In this document: in pieces, positions 44,092-52,536 of the stretch | Numbering within the stretch: position 1 is the stretch's first letter | Layout: each line of letters begins with the position of its first letter | NCBI RefSeq assembly: GCF_029167645.1 | Contig: NZ_CP119147.1 | Span: 2,108,001-2,172,000 of the forward strand | From: Streptomyces sp. AM 2-1-1 | GTDB lineage: Bacteria > Actinomycetota > Actinomycetes > Streptomycetales > Streptomycetaceae | Length of the DNA stretch: 64,000 bases | Direction: 5' to 3' | Notes under the pieces: model-generated | What the model saw: the letters and a program-made list of their open reading frames with translations, nothing else | Databases searched by the model: none | What the model was told of the DNA's origin: nothing | Position numbers and translations under genes: made by a program

Positions 44092-45030
44092 ATGAGCGAC
44101 CCCTCTTCCCCCTTCGGCTTCGAGCTCGTGCGACGTGGTTACGACCGCGGTCAGGTGGACGACCGCATTACCAAGCTCGTCGCCGACCGTGACAGCGCAC
44201 TGGCGCGCATCACCTCCCTGGAGAAGCGCATCGAGGAACTCCACCTCGAAACGCAGAACGCCCAGGCCCAGGTGAATGACGCCGAGCCCTCCTACGCCGG
44301 CCTCGGTGCCCGCGTCGAGAAGATCCTCCGCCTCGCCGAGGAGGAGGCCAAGGACCTGCGAGAAGAGGCCCGCCGCGCCGCCGAGCAGCACCGGGAGCTG
44401 GCCGAGTCGGCCGCCCAGCAGGTGCGCAACGACGCGGAGAACTTCGCCACCGAGCGGAAGGCGAAGGCGGAGGACGACGGGGTCCGCATCGTCGACAAGG
44501 CCAAGGGCGAGGCGACCACGCTGCGCACCGAGGCGCAGAAGGACGCCCAGCAGAAGCGCGAGGAGGCGGACGCCCTCTTCGAGGAGACCCGCGCCAAGGC
44601 CGCCCAGGCCGCCGCGGACTTCGAGACCAACCTGGCCAAGCGCCGCGACCAGTCGGAGCGCGACCTCGCGTCCCGTCAGGCCAAGGCCGAGAAGCGCCTC
44701 GCGGAGATCGAGCACCGCGCGGAGCAGCTCCGCCTGGAGGCCGAGAAGCTCCGTACGGACGCCGAGCGCCGGGCCCGCCAGACGGTGGAGACCGCGCAGC
44801 GCCAGTCCGAGGACATCGTGGCCGACGCGAACGCCAAGGCCGACCGCATCCGCAGCGAGTCGGAGCGCGAGCTGGCGGCGCTCACCAACCGCCGCGACTC
44901 GATCAACGCCCAGCTGACCAACGTCCGCGAGATGCTGGCGACGCTGACCGGCGCGGCCGTGGCCGCCGCCACGTCCCCGGTGGACGACGAGCCCGCCACC
45001 CGTGGTGTCCCGGCCCAGCAGACCCGCTGA
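44092..45030 (+). CDS. filP: FilP, intermediate-filament-like coiled-coil protein
   Basis: A 312-residue coiled-coil protein that forms cytoskeletal networks below the hyphal tip and interacts with DivIVA and Scy. The N-terminus PFGFELVRRGYDRGQVDDRI is DivIVA-like. A short linker (NDAEPSYAGLGARVEKIL) precedes a continuous coiled coil (EEEAKDLREEARRAAEQHREL to NRRDSINAQLTNVREML), then a 30-residue non-coil tail. ATG at 44092 has AGGAAA upstream. It lies 191 bp downstream of scy with its own likely promoter, as in S. coelicolor. Confidence 0.95.
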   Translation: MSDPSSPFGFELVRRGYDRGQVDDRITKLVADRDSALARITSLEKRIEELHLETQNAQAQVNDAEPSYAGLGARVEKILRLAEEEAKDLREEARRAAEQHRELAESAAQQVRNDAENFATERKAKAEDDGVRIVDKAKGEATTLRTEAQKDAQQKREEADALFEETRAKAAQAAADFETNLAKRRDQSERDLASRQAKAEKRLAEIEHRAEQLRLEAEKLRTDAERRARQTVETAQRQSEDIVADANAKADRIRSESERELAALTNRRDSINAQLTNVREMLATLTGAAVAAATSPVDDEPATRGVPAQQTR

Positions 45031-45104
45031 CGCCGGCTCACCACCCCCGGCCACTCCGTGCGCCCGGTTCCGCCTTTGTGGTGGCGCCGGGCGCGCGGCC
45101 GTTC

Positions 45105-45110
45105 TAGCGT
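45105..45110 (+). promoter_or_regulatory. -10 box (TAGCGT) for leaderless ABC gene
   Basis: TAGCGT ends 6 nt before the ATG at 45117. Confidence 0.45.
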
Positions 45111-45116
45111 GAGCGC

Positions 45117-46205
45117 ATGATCGAGCTCGAGGGACTGACCAAGCGCTACGGCCAGAAGGTCGCCGTCGACGGGCTGACGTGCCGGATCAGACCGGGGATG
45201 GTCACCGGCTTCCTCGGCCCGAACGGGGCGGGGAAGTCCACCACGATGCGGATGATGCTCGATCTGGACAACCCGACCAGCGGTTCGGTGCTCATCGACG
45301 GCCGGCGCTACCGCGATCTGGACGAGCCGCTGAAGTACATCGGGGCGCTGCTCGACGCCAAGTCGATGCACGGCGGCCGGAGCGCGTACAACAATCTGCT
45401 CTGCCTGGCCCAGAGCAACCGCATCCCGGCGTCCCGGGTCGCGGAGGTGCTGGACACCGTGGGGCTGAGCGCGGTGGCGAAGAAGAAGTCGAAGGGCTTC
45501 TCCCTCGGCATGGGGCAGCGGCTCGGGATCGCCTCGGCGCTGCTGGGTGATCCGCAGATCCTGATGTTCGACGAGCCGGTCAACGGTCTCGACCCGGAGG
45601 GCATCCACTGGATCCGCAACCTCATGCGGTCGCTCGCCGCCGAGGGCCGGACGATCTTCGTCTCCTCGCACCTGATGAGCGAGATGGCGCTGACGGCGGA
45701 CCATCTGATCGTGATCGGTCAGGGGCGGCTGCTCGCCGACACCTCGATGGCGGACTTCATCCACGAGAACTCGCGGAGTTACGTACGGCTGCGCTCTCCC
45801 GAGCAGGAGCGGCTGCGCGACGCGCTCGCCGCCGGGGGCTACACCCCGGTCGAGGCGGGGAACGGCACCCTGGAGGTCGACGGGGCGAGCAGCGAGGAAC
45901 TCGGTGAGCTGGCCGCCCGCCATCAGCTGGTCCTCCACGAGCTGAGCCCGCAGAGGGCGTCGTTGGAAGAGGCGTTCATGCAGATGACGGCGGGTTCGGT
46001 GGAGTACCACGCGCACGGGGACGTCGACGGCGGTGCGGGGCGGGCAGCTCCTCCGGGGGCGACTCCGCCGGCCGCCCCCGGCACGCCGGGTCCTGCCGGC
46101 GCCCCGTGGGGCGCGGGCTGGAACGACACCGCGGCCGGCGGCTCCACCGGCTCCGGGTCCTCCGGCTCCGGGTCCTCCGGCTCCACCGACGGCAAGGGGG
46201 TGTGA
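45117..46205 (+). CDS. ABC transporter ATP-binding protein (DrrA-like), cassette 1
   Basis: A 362-residue ATPase. Walker A is GPNGAGKST, the signature is FSLGMGQRLG (an SLGMxxR-type variant of LSGGQ seen in this subgroup), Walker B is ILMFDEPVNGLDPEG and the H-loop is VSSHLMSEM. After the about 300-residue conserved part comes a Pro/Ala then Gly/Ser low-complexity tail ending in repeated SSGSG. It pairs with the permease 3 bp downstream as an ABC-2 type exporter. The substrate is unknown. A second, paralogous cassette lies at 48653-50775. Confidence 0.92.
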   Translation: MIELEGLTKRYGQKVAVDGLTCRIRPGMVTGFLGPNGAGKSTTMRMMLDLDNPTSGSVLIDGRRYRDLDEPLKYIGALLDAKSMHGGRSAYNNLLCLAQSNRIPASRVAEVLDTVGLSAVAKKKSKGFSLGMGQRLGIASALLGDPQILMFDEPVNGLDPEGIHWIRNLMRSLAAEGRTIFVSSHLMSEMALTADHLIVIGQGRLLADTSMADFIHENSRSYVRLRSPEQERLRDALAAGGYTPVEAGNGTLEVDGASSEELGELAARHQLVLHELSPQRASLEEAFMQMTAGSVEYHAHGDVDGGAGRAAPPGATPPAAPGTPGPAGAPWGAGWNDTAAGGSTGSGSSGSGSSGSTDGKGV

Positions 46206-46208
46206 CCG

Positions 46209-46988
46209 ATGGCATCGGTACCCGCGGTCCTGAACTCCGAGTGGACGAAGATCCGTACGGTCTCCTCCACGACTTGGACCCTCATCTCGGCGCTGCTCGT
46301 CACGGTGGCCATGGGGGCTGCCCTGAGCGCGCTCTTCAAGTCCCAGTTCGACGACCTCTCCGACACCGAGCGGGCGACGTTCGACCCGACCTTCGTCAGC
46401 TTCTCCGGGATGATCCTCGGTCAGCTCGCGATGGTCGTCTTCGGTGTCCTGGTGGTCGGCACGGAGTACAGCTCGGGCATGATCCGCACCTCGCTGGCGG
46501 CCGTTCCCCGGCGCGGCACCCTCCTCTTCAGCAAGATCGCGGTGGCCGGAGTGCTGGCCCTGGTCGTCGGGCTGATCACCAGCTTCCTCGCCTTCCTCCT
46601 CGGGCAGGCACTCCTCGGTGACCACGGCACGGACCTCGGCGCGGAGAACGTGCTGCGCGCAGTGGTCGGCGGCGGCCTCTACATGGGTCTCATCGCGGTC
46701 TTCTCGATGGGCGTGGCCGCGATGCTGCGCAGCTCGATGCTCTCGCTGGGCATCCTGATGCCGTTCTTCTTCCTCGTCTCGCAGATCCTCGCCTCGGTCC
46801 CTGGCGCCAAGACGGTGGCCCGGTACTTCCCCGACCAGGCCGGCTCCAAGATCATGCAGGTCCTGCCGGACGCGATGGGCACCGACGAGGCGCCCTACGG
46901 CCCGTGGGGCGGGCTCGGCATCATGGTGCTCTGGGTGGTCGCGGCGCTGGTGGGCGGGTACCTCGTGCTCCGGAAGCGGGACGCTTAG
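46209..46988 (+). CDS. ABC-2 type permease, cassette 1
   Basis: A 259-residue membrane protein with six hydrophobic segments. The conserved opening VLNSEWTKIRTVSSTTWTL is the coupling helix typical of these permeases, and GTEYSSGMIRTSLAAVPRRG is the loop between TM2 and TM3. It follows the ATPase by 3 bp, so the two form one transporter at the cytoplasmic membrane, probably dimers of each. No binding-protein gene is near, consistent with export. Confidence 0.9.
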   Translation: MASVPAVLNSEWTKIRTVSSTTWTLISALLVTVAMGAALSALFKSQFDDLSDTERATFDPTFVSFSGMILGQLAMVVFGVLVVGTEYSSGMIRTSLAAVPRRGTLLFSKIAVAGVLALVVGLITSFLAFLLGQALLGDHGTDLGAENVLRAVVGGGLYMGLIAVFSMGVAAMLRSSMLSLGILMPFFFLVSQILASVPGAKTVARYFPDQAGSKIMQVLPDAMGTDEAPYGPWGGLGIMVLWVVAALVGGYLVLRKRDA

Positions 46989-46995
46989 CGGTCGG

Positions 46996-47014
46996 CCCCG
47001 AAAATCCTTCGGGG
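46996..47014. terminator. Hairpin after ABC cassette 1
   Basis: CCCCGAA (46996-47002) and TTCGGGG (47008-47014) form a stem with a 5-nt loop just past the permease stop. An alternative longer pairing CGGCCCCG/CGGGGCCG extends to 47040. It separates the permease from the convergent oxidoreductase. Confidence 0.55.
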
Positions 47015-47058
47015 GTTGTCTCCGGGGCCGGTGTTGTGCGCGAGATGTGGCGGGAGGC

Positions 47059-47964
47059 TCAGAAGATCACGGTGATCTTTCCTGCCAGGCTGCCTCGGAG
47101 GAAGCGTTCGTGTGCGGCTTGGATCTCTGAGAGGCCGAAGGTGGAGTGCACGCGCAGCCGCAAGGAGCCGCTGTCGACGAGCTTGGTGAGTTCGTTCAGT
47201 CCCGCGCCGTCCTCACGCACCTGGTTGACGGTGGTACGCACACCGCGGGAAGACACGTCGGGTACTGGACCTGCTTGGGTGGCGATCGACGCATACCGGC
47301 CGCCATCCGCCACTGCCTCGGTCACGAACGCCCCGAAGGTGTCGAAGACCGCGTCGTAGCTGCGGTCCTGAAGAGCGCGGCGGTCGGTGGTGACGAGGTC
47401 GGCACCGTGCTCGTGGGCGAAGGCGACCTGGGCATCCCGGGAGACCAGAGCGTCGACCTTGACGCCGCGCGCACGGGCGATCTGCAGCGCCAACCCGCCA
47501 ACCGCACCTGCGGCACCGGCGATCAGCAGCCGCTCACCGGCCTTCACCGCGAGCCAGTCCAGGGTCTGCCAAGCCGTCAGTCCGGGAAGCGGCAAGGTGG
47601 CCGCCTCGGCCAGGCTGACCGTCCGCGCCGCAGGGGCGACGGCCCGTGCGGGAAGCGCGACCAGATCGGCCCAGGCCCCCCGGCCGGAGCCGAGCTGGTG
47701 CGACATGGCGATGACGCGTTCCCCGGCGCGCATCCCACTGCTGCCACCGTCGACCACGATGCCGGCCAGGTCCCAGCCGAGCGTCATCGGCAGTGGCGGC
47801 GTTCCTTCGCCGATGGCCCCTTCCCGCGTCTTGTCGTCGACGGGATTGATGCTGGTCGCGACGGTCCGGACCAGCACATCCCCGGTGCCCGGTTCAGGCT
47901 CGGGAGCATCGACGACGTCGAGGACGTCGGGGGTGCCGAAGCGATTGATCTGTACTGCGCGCAC
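47059..47964 (-). CDS. NADP-dependent oxidoreductase (quinone oxidoreductase-like MDR)
   Basis: A 301-residue medium-chain reductase lacking the zinc-binding cysteines. The N-terminal GroES-like part has SINPVDDKTREGAIGEG and GWDLAGIVVDGG. The nucleotide-binding part has LLIAGAAGAVGGLALQIARARG (AxxGxxG for NADP) and ends SLAGKITVIF. Such enzymes reduce quinones or enones. It has no regulatory partner gene; instead its upstream side faces transposase debris. It interrupts two paralogous ABC cassettes, and its AT-richer, less uniform codon use (for example in 47140-47400) hints at separate ancestry. Confidence 0.88.
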   Translation of the reverse strand: MRAVQINRFGTPDVLDVVDAPEPEPGTGDVLVRTVATSINPVDDKTREGAIGEGTPPLPMTLGWDLAGIVVDGGSSGMRAGERVIAMSHQLGSGRGAWADLVALPARAVAPAARTVSLAEAATLPLPGLTAWQTLDWLAVKAGERLLIAGAAGAVGGLALQIARARGVKVDALVSRDAQVAFAHEHGADLVTTDRRALQDRSYDAVFDTFGAFVTEAVADGGRYASIATQAGPVPDVSSRGVRTTVNQVREDGAGLNELTKLVDSGSLRLRVHSTFGLSEIQAAHERFLRGSLAGKITVIF

Positions 47965-48100
47965 GAAAGGTCCTTTACACGACGGGTGCTGACCGGAGGC
48001 TCAACACCTGAGGTGATCATGGGGTTCCCGATCGCAGCGACGGTTCGCCCGAACGGTTCGCCCGCCATGCCCGTCCGCAGCGCCCGTCCGACAGCCCCGA

Positions 48101-48167
48101 GTGCAGCCGAACGCGTGCAGCCGAACGCGTGCGGCCGAACGCGTGCGGCCGAACGCGTGCGGCTGAA
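48101..48167. repeat. 14-bp tandem repeat, about 4.8 copies
   Basis: Units are GTGCAGCCGAACGC (48101 and 48115), GTGCGGCCGAACGC (48129 and 48143) and a partial GTGCGGCTGAA at 48157. Each unit contains half of an ACGCGT and the period is exact. It is 85 bp from the transposase remnant. Confidence 0.85.
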
Positions 48168-48251
48168 GAAGACGGCCTCCGGCCACCAGACCGAGCACCG
48201 GCCGCAGGTGCGTGCACACGTCGTCCGGCACGCCGCGCGCGGCCGCTCCCA

Positions 48252-48492
48252 CGCGCGCGCATCACCCGGGAGACGGGCCTGCACCTGTACGCCCGCACCT
48301 GGCAGGGCGAACCGCTGGGTGGGGACGCGTACGTGATCGGTGCAGACGAGGAGAGCTCCATCCAGGCCGGCTGCCGCTGCCGTCCCCCCTCGCCCCGGCA
48401 AGGCCCGCGCGATGCGCGTCGGCCCCACCTACGGACGCGGCGGCGTCCTGGCCCACCTGGCCGCCCACGACGTCCACCGGGCGAAGGTGTGA
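48252..48492 (+). pseudogene. IS630-family transposase remnant (frameshifted)
   Basis: One frame reads HLYARTWQGEPLGGDAYVIG then ADEESSIQAGCRC, matching the catalytic region of streptomycete IS630-type transposases (known pattern LYARTW…DEKTSIQARCRCHP). Near 48400 the homology shifts to another frame and reads GKARAMRVGPTYGRGGVLAH then LAAHDVHRAKV and a stop. The DE of the DDE centre is still visible, but the shift, the missing N-terminus and missing C-terminus make it inactive. No terminal inverted repeats were found. Confidence 0.75.
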
Positions 48493-48652
48493 GGCCGCAG
48501 CGACGCGCCGCTCGGTGGATCGGCGGGATCGGCGGATCGGCGGCGCCTTCGCCGGAACCGTCCGGGGCTGGATATCCTCCTCACTCACACGGGGGCGTAC
48601 GGCCGAGCGGGCGGGCCGGGCCCCGACGACGGATGAGTCGATGGGGCTGGGA

Positions 48653-49873
48653 ATGATCGAGGCAGTCGGCCTGACCAAGCGTTACGGCGCACAGACCGCC
48701 GTGCACAACCTTTCCTTCCGGATCAGGCCGGGAGTGGTCACGGGCTTCCTCGGCCCGAACGGATCGGGCAAGTCCACCACCATGCGGATGATGCTCGGGC
48801 TCGACCGGCCGACCTCCGGCCACGTGACGATCGGCGGCCACCCGTACCCGAGCCTGCCGAACGCGCCGCGCCAGGTGGGCGCACTGCTGGACGCGAAGGC
48901 GGTGCACGGCGGGCGCAGCGCCCGTAACCACCTGTTGTCGCTGGCGCAGTTGGCGGGCATTCCGGCCGCCCGGGTGGACGAGGTGCTCGGGGTGGTGGGC
49001 CTGCGCGAGGTGGCCGGCCGGCGCTCCCGGAACTACTCGCTCGGGATGGGGCAGCGGCTCGGCATCGCGGCGGCGCTGCTGGGCGATCCGCAGGTGCTGC
49101 TCTTCGACGAGCCGGTCAACGGTCTCGACCCGGAGGGGATCCTCTGGGTGCGCAATCTGATGAAGGCGCTGGCGGCGGAGGGGCGTACGGTCTTCGTCTC
49201 CAGTCACCTGATGAGCGAGATGGCGCTGACGGCCGACCATCTGATCGTGATCGGACGGGGGATGCTCCTCGCCGACATGAGCATCAAGGAGTTCATCTCG
49301 GTCAACTCGGCGGACTTCGCCCGGATCAGGGTGGCCGAGGACGCGCCGGAGTCCCGCGAGAAGCTGACCGCCGCGCTGGCGGGGTCGGGCGGGCGGGTGC
49401 TCTCCGAGCCGGACGGGGCGCTGCGGGTGGCCGGGCTGCCCCTGCCGAGGATCAGCGACCTCGCGCACGGGGCGGACGTGCGCCTGTGGGAGCTCTCCCC
49501 CCACCAGGCGTCCCTGGAGGAGGCGTACATGCGGATGACGCAGCACGTCGTGGACTACCGTTCGACGGATGACGCGAAGGTGGGGCTCCGGCCGCCCACG
49601 CCGCCGTACACCGTCCCGCAGCCCGCCCCGGGTGCCCCGGCCCACGGACAGCAGCCGGTGGCGCAGGGATGGACGCAGCAGTGGTACGCGCCCGCGCCGC
49701 TCGAGCAGAACCCGTACGCCACCGAGAAGCCGCCCGCCCCGGCCGCCCCCGCGCAGGCCGTGTCCGCGCCGGTGCCGCCCGCCCCGGTGCCGCCCGCCCC
49801 GGCGCCCGCCCCGACTCTCCCCGCCCCCGCCCCCGCCCCCGCCGAGCAGAAGACCAGCGAGGACTCCCGATGA
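48653..49873 (+). CDS. ABC transporter ATP-binding protein, cassette 2
   Basis: A 406-residue ATPase closely related to 45117-46205: Walker A GPNGSGKST, signature YSLGMGQRLG, Walker B VLLFDEPVNGLDPEG, and VSSHLMSEMALTADHL. After about residue 305 a low-complexity tail dominated by Pro-Ala repeats (for example PAPAPAPTLPAPAPAPA) runs to the end. The ATG at 48653 fits the fold start (MIEAVGLTKRYG); an ATG four codons upstream is possible. The stop overlaps the permease start by 4 nt (ATGA). Substrate unknown. Confidence 0.91.
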   Translation: MIEAVGLTKRYGAQTAVHNLSFRIRPGVVTGFLGPNGSGKSTTMRMMLGLDRPTSGHVTIGGHPYPSLPNAPRQVGALLDAKAVHGGRSARNHLLSLAQLAGIPAARVDEVLGVVGLREVAGRRSRNYSLGMGQRLGIAAALLGDPQVLLFDEPVNGLDPEGILWVRNLMKALAAEGRTVFVSSHLMSEMALTADHLIVIGRGMLLADMSIKEFISVNSADFARIRVAEDAPESREKLTAALAGSGGRVLSEPDGALRVAGLPLPRISDLAHGADVRLWELSPHQASLEEAYMRMTQHVVDYRSTDDAKVGLRPPTPPYTVPQPAPGAPAHGQQPVAQGWTQQWYAPAPLEQNPYATEKPPAPAAPAQAVSAPVPPAPVPPAPAPAPTLPAPAPAPAEQKTSEDSR

Positions 49874-50775
49874 CGACGCCGGCCACACCGCCGCTCCCCC
49901 AGGCCCACCCGCAGGAGCGGCCGGGGCCCGCCGTCCACGGCCCGCTCGCTCCCGGCATGGTCCCGGGACTCAGCAACTACGTCTCGCCGATCGCGGTCCG
50001 CCCGGCCACCTTCGGCGACGCGCTCGCCTCCGAGTGGACGAAGATCCGCTCGGTGCGCTCCACGATGTGGACGCTCGGCACCATGGTCGCGCTGCTGCTG
50101 GGGATCGGGGTGCTCGTCGCCTTCGGGGTGGACGCGGCGAGCGACGCACCCGGCGGGGAAGCGGGCAACGACGTGCTGAGCCTCGGCTTCTTCGGGGTCC
50201 TGCTCGGCTCCGTCTGCGTGATCACCCTCGGCGTGCTGACCATCGCGTCGGAGTTCGGCACCGGCATGATCCGGACGACGCTGACGGCGTGCCCGAGCCG
50301 GAGCCGGGTGCTCATGGCGAAGGCGGTCGTCTTCTTCCTGCTGGTCTTCGTCCTCACCACGGTGACGACGGCCGTCGTCGCCATGCTCCAGACGGCCGTC
50401 CTCGGCGGTGGCGCCTCCGCGTCGGGAGCCGACTGGATCCGGGCCACGGTCGGGATCGGGCTCTACACCGCACTGCTGGGACTGCTCTCGCTCGCCGTCG
50501 GCACGATCGTCCGGCACTCGGCGGGGGCGATCACCATCATGATCGGGGTGGTGCTGCTGCCGCTGGTCCTGGCCCTGTTCATGGCCGTGAACCAGCTCAC
50601 CCGGCTTCGGGAGCTGCTCTTCGAGTACTCCGTCCCGAGCCAGATCGCCGCGCTCTACGAATCATCGATCACCGAGTCCGGTCCGTCCGGCTGGGAACCG
50701 GTGGCGATCATGTTCCTGCTGACCGCCGTCGTCCTCGTCGTCGCCAACCTCGCGCTGAACCGGCGCGACGTCTGA
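49870..50775 (+). CDS. ABC-2 type permease, cassette 2
   Basis: A 301-residue permease, paralogue of 46209-46988. A Pro-rich cytoplasmic extension of about 45 residues precedes the coupling helix ALASEWTKIRSVRSTMWTL. Six membrane segments follow, with SEFGTGMIRTTLTACPSRSR between TM2 and TM3. Translation is coupled to the ATPase by an ATGA overlap, and the gene converges on the small zinc-knuckle protein 20 bp away. It forms an ABC exporter with 48653-49873. Confidence 0.9.
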   Translation: MTTPATPPLPQAHPQERPGPAVHGPLAPGMVPGLSNYVSPIAVRPATFGDALASEWTKIRSVRSTMWTLGTMVALLLGIGVLVAFGVDAASDAPGGEAGNDVLSLGFFGVLLGSVCVITLGVLTIASEFGTGMIRTTLTACPSRSRVLMAKAVVFFLLVFVLTTVTTAVVAMLQTAVLGGGASASGADWIRATVGIGLYTALLGLLSLAVGTIVRHSAGAITIMIGVVLLPLVLALFMAVNQLTRLRELLFEYSVPSQIAALYESSITESGPSGWEPVAIMFLLTAVVLVVANLALNRRDV

Positions 50776-50795
50776 CGCACCGCCGTTCCCCGGCC

Positions 50796-51125
50796 TCAGT
50801 GGCGCGGGGCGTTCCTGGACCGCTGCACCCGTGTGGTGCGGCGGTCCCTCGCGTTCCAGCAGGCCTTGTGCCAGTGCCGCCGGTCGTCGACGCCGCCGTA
50901 CTCGGGCCACACCACCAGGTGCGGCACGCCGGACGGGATCTCCTGGTCGCAGCCGGGACAGCGGTAGCGCTTGCCCCGCGCGCTCGCTCCGGCCACCGGG
51001 CGCACCGACCACTCCTCGCCCTGCCAGCTCTCGGTGGCCGCGCCGCCGCCGTACCGGTCCCCCGTCACGCTCCTGTCGGTGGACGGGCTCTCGCCGCCCT
51101 TGGGGCGGTTGCGGCGCGGAGACAC
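50796..51125 (-). CDS. Small conserved protein with a possible zinc knuckle
   Basis: A 109-residue basic protein of unknown function (older records call it ATP/GTP-binding without basis). A disordered N-terminal half (about 50 residues) is followed by RYRCPGCDQEIPSGVPHLVVW and HWHKACW, a CxxC…HxHxxC arrangement that could hold one zinc ion. The end is Arg-rich. I chose the GTG at 51125 because GTGAGG lies 7-9 nt upstream; a GTG four codons earlier is part of that site. It is conserved in Streptomyces next to the ABC genes, as I recall. Confidence 0.7.
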   Translation of the reverse strand: MSPRRNRPKGGESPSTDRSVTGDRYGGGAATESWQGEEWSVRPVAGASARGKRYRCPGCDQEIPSGVPHLVVWPEYGGVDDRRHWHKACWNARDRRTTRVQRSRNAPRH

Positions 51126-51373
51126 GGGACACCTCACGGGGTGGTACGGCGGACAGGGGCTTTCACCCTACGGGCTGGGGCGCGCGGAGCGCGGGGCGGC
51201 GAGGCCCCGACCGCGCCGGGAGCGAGCCCCTCGCGGGGCGGGCGGAAACGCGGGTGCCGGACGTGGTTAGCGGAAAATCGCAACAACTTCTGCGGTGGGC
51301 CGTGCCTTTGGCACGTGTCAGGCGTTGATGCCAGTAGGGGAAAACCGCGTCGGCCGCAAGGAGGCAGAAGGCG

Positions 51374-52414
51374 ATGCGCGTGGGAACGTTCGTACTGGCA
51401 GCACAGTTTCCGGGTCAGGGGCAGGGCGAGGCCCTGCACCGGGCGGTCCGGACCGCCGAGGTGGCGGAGGAGTCGGGGCTCGACTCCGTATGGCTGGCGG
51501 AGCACCATTTCGTGCCGTACGGGGTCTGCCCCTCGGCCGTGACACTGGCCGCACTGCTGCTCGGCCGCACCCGCAGAATCCGGGTCGGGACGGCGGTGAG
51601 CGTGCTGCCGACCCAGCATCCCGTGGCACTCGGCGAGCAGGCGGCGCTGCTCCACCTGACGACCGGCGGCCGCTTCAGCCTCGGCGTGGGCCGGGGCGGT
51701 CCGTGGGTGGACCTGGAGGTGTTCGGCGCGGGTCTGGAGGCGTACGACAGCGGCTTCCCGGAGTCCCTGGAGCTCCTGCTCGACTGGCTGCGCGAGCCCC
51801 GGGTGGCCGGGCGCGGCAGCCGCTACCCGTTCCGTGAGGTGGCGGTGGTGCCGCGCGCGGACGAACTGCTCGACGCGGACGGCGCGCGGCAGCCCGGCCC
51901 GGAGGTGATCGTGGCGTGCACCTCGCCGCAGACGGTGCGCCTCGCCGCCCGGAAGGCGCTGCCGATGCTGCTCGGGATGCACTGCGGGGACGAGGAAAAG
52001 GCGGAGATGGTCGCCCTGTGGCGCGGTTGCGCCCGGGAGGCCGGTCACTCGCCGGAGGTCGTCGCGGCGGCCGGGCACGTCTCGGCGGGCGTGGCCCAGA
52101 TCGGGGACGGCCGGGAGGACGCCGCGCAGACGCTGGTGAAGGCGATGCCGGAGTGGCTGCGGGAAGGGCTGGGCAAGCACGTGACCGTCGACGGCCGGTA
52201 CCGCGTGATGCGGGACCCGGTGGCCTACACCGAGCTGCTCTGCGGGCTGCACCCCGTGGGACCCCCTCGGTTCGCCGCCGACCGGCTCGCGGCCACGGCG
52301 GAGCGCACCGGCATCACCCGCTTCGCCCTGCTCTCCGAGGGGTCCGGCGACCTGGCGGCGACGGAGGAGAACGTACGCCGGCTGGGCGCCGAGGTGGTTC
52401 CGCTGCTGGTCTGA
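51374..52414 (+). CDS. LLM-class flavin-dependent oxidoreductase
   Basis: A 346-residue luciferase-like TIM-barrel monooxygenase. Features include MRVGTFVLAAQFPGQGQGEALHRAVRTAEVAEESGLDSVWLAEHHF (the AEHHF motif of bacterial luciferase-like proteins), then RIRVGTAVSVLPTQHPVALGEQAALL and the ring RFSLGVGRGG. The N-terminus and AEHHF suggest FMNH2 rather than F420, unlike the LLM protein at 517-1335. The ATG follows AAGGAGG. Substrate unknown; it stands alone and converges on the SCO5389-like gene behind a hairpin. Confidence 0.87.
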   Translation: MRVGTFVLAAQFPGQGQGEALHRAVRTAEVAEESGLDSVWLAEHHFVPYGVCPSAVTLAALLLGRTRRIRVGTAVSVLPTQHPVALGEQAALLHLTTGGRFSLGVGRGGPWVDLEVFGAGLEAYDSGFPESLELLLDWLREPRVAGRGSRYPFREVAVVPRADELLDADGARQPGPEVIVACTSPQTVRLAARKALPMLLGMHCGDEEKAEMVALWRGCAREAGHSPEVVAAAGHVSAGVAQIGDGREDAAQTLVKAMPEWLREGLGKHVTVDGRYRVMRDPVAYTELLCGLHPVGPPRFAADRLAATAERTGITRFALLSEGSGDLAATEENVRRLGAEVVPLLV

Positions 52415-52450
52415 GCCGCAAGGGCGTCCGGGCGGTCGCGCGGGCCCGGG

Positions 52451-52479
52451 GGCGCGGCGGTGCGGGACGCCGCCGCGCC
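52451..52479. terminator. Hairpin between LLM oxidoreductase and SCO5389-like gene
   Basis: GGCGCGGCGG (52451-52460) pairs with CCGCCGCGCC (52470-52479) around a 9-nt loop, between convergent genes. Confidence 0.6.
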
Positions 52480-52536
52480 GGGGCGGGACCGCCGCGCACG
52501 GGCGCGGCACCCGGCCCGGAGCGGCGGCCGAGAGGG

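Larger units (their letters stand above)
47965..48652. other. 688-bp gap with repeats and transposase debris
   Basis: Contents: an 11-bp inverted repeat CACCTGAGGTG at 48005-48015, a doubled CGGTTCGCCCGAA-like unit near 48040-48063, the 14-bp tandem repeat at 48101-48167 and the IS630-type transposase remnant at 48252-48492. No intact gene is present. Confidence 0.6.

Noticed and set aside
47965..48251. A regulator gene divergent from the oxidoreductase
   Set aside because: MDR oxidoreductases often have one, but no helix-turn-helix pattern occurs in any frame here.
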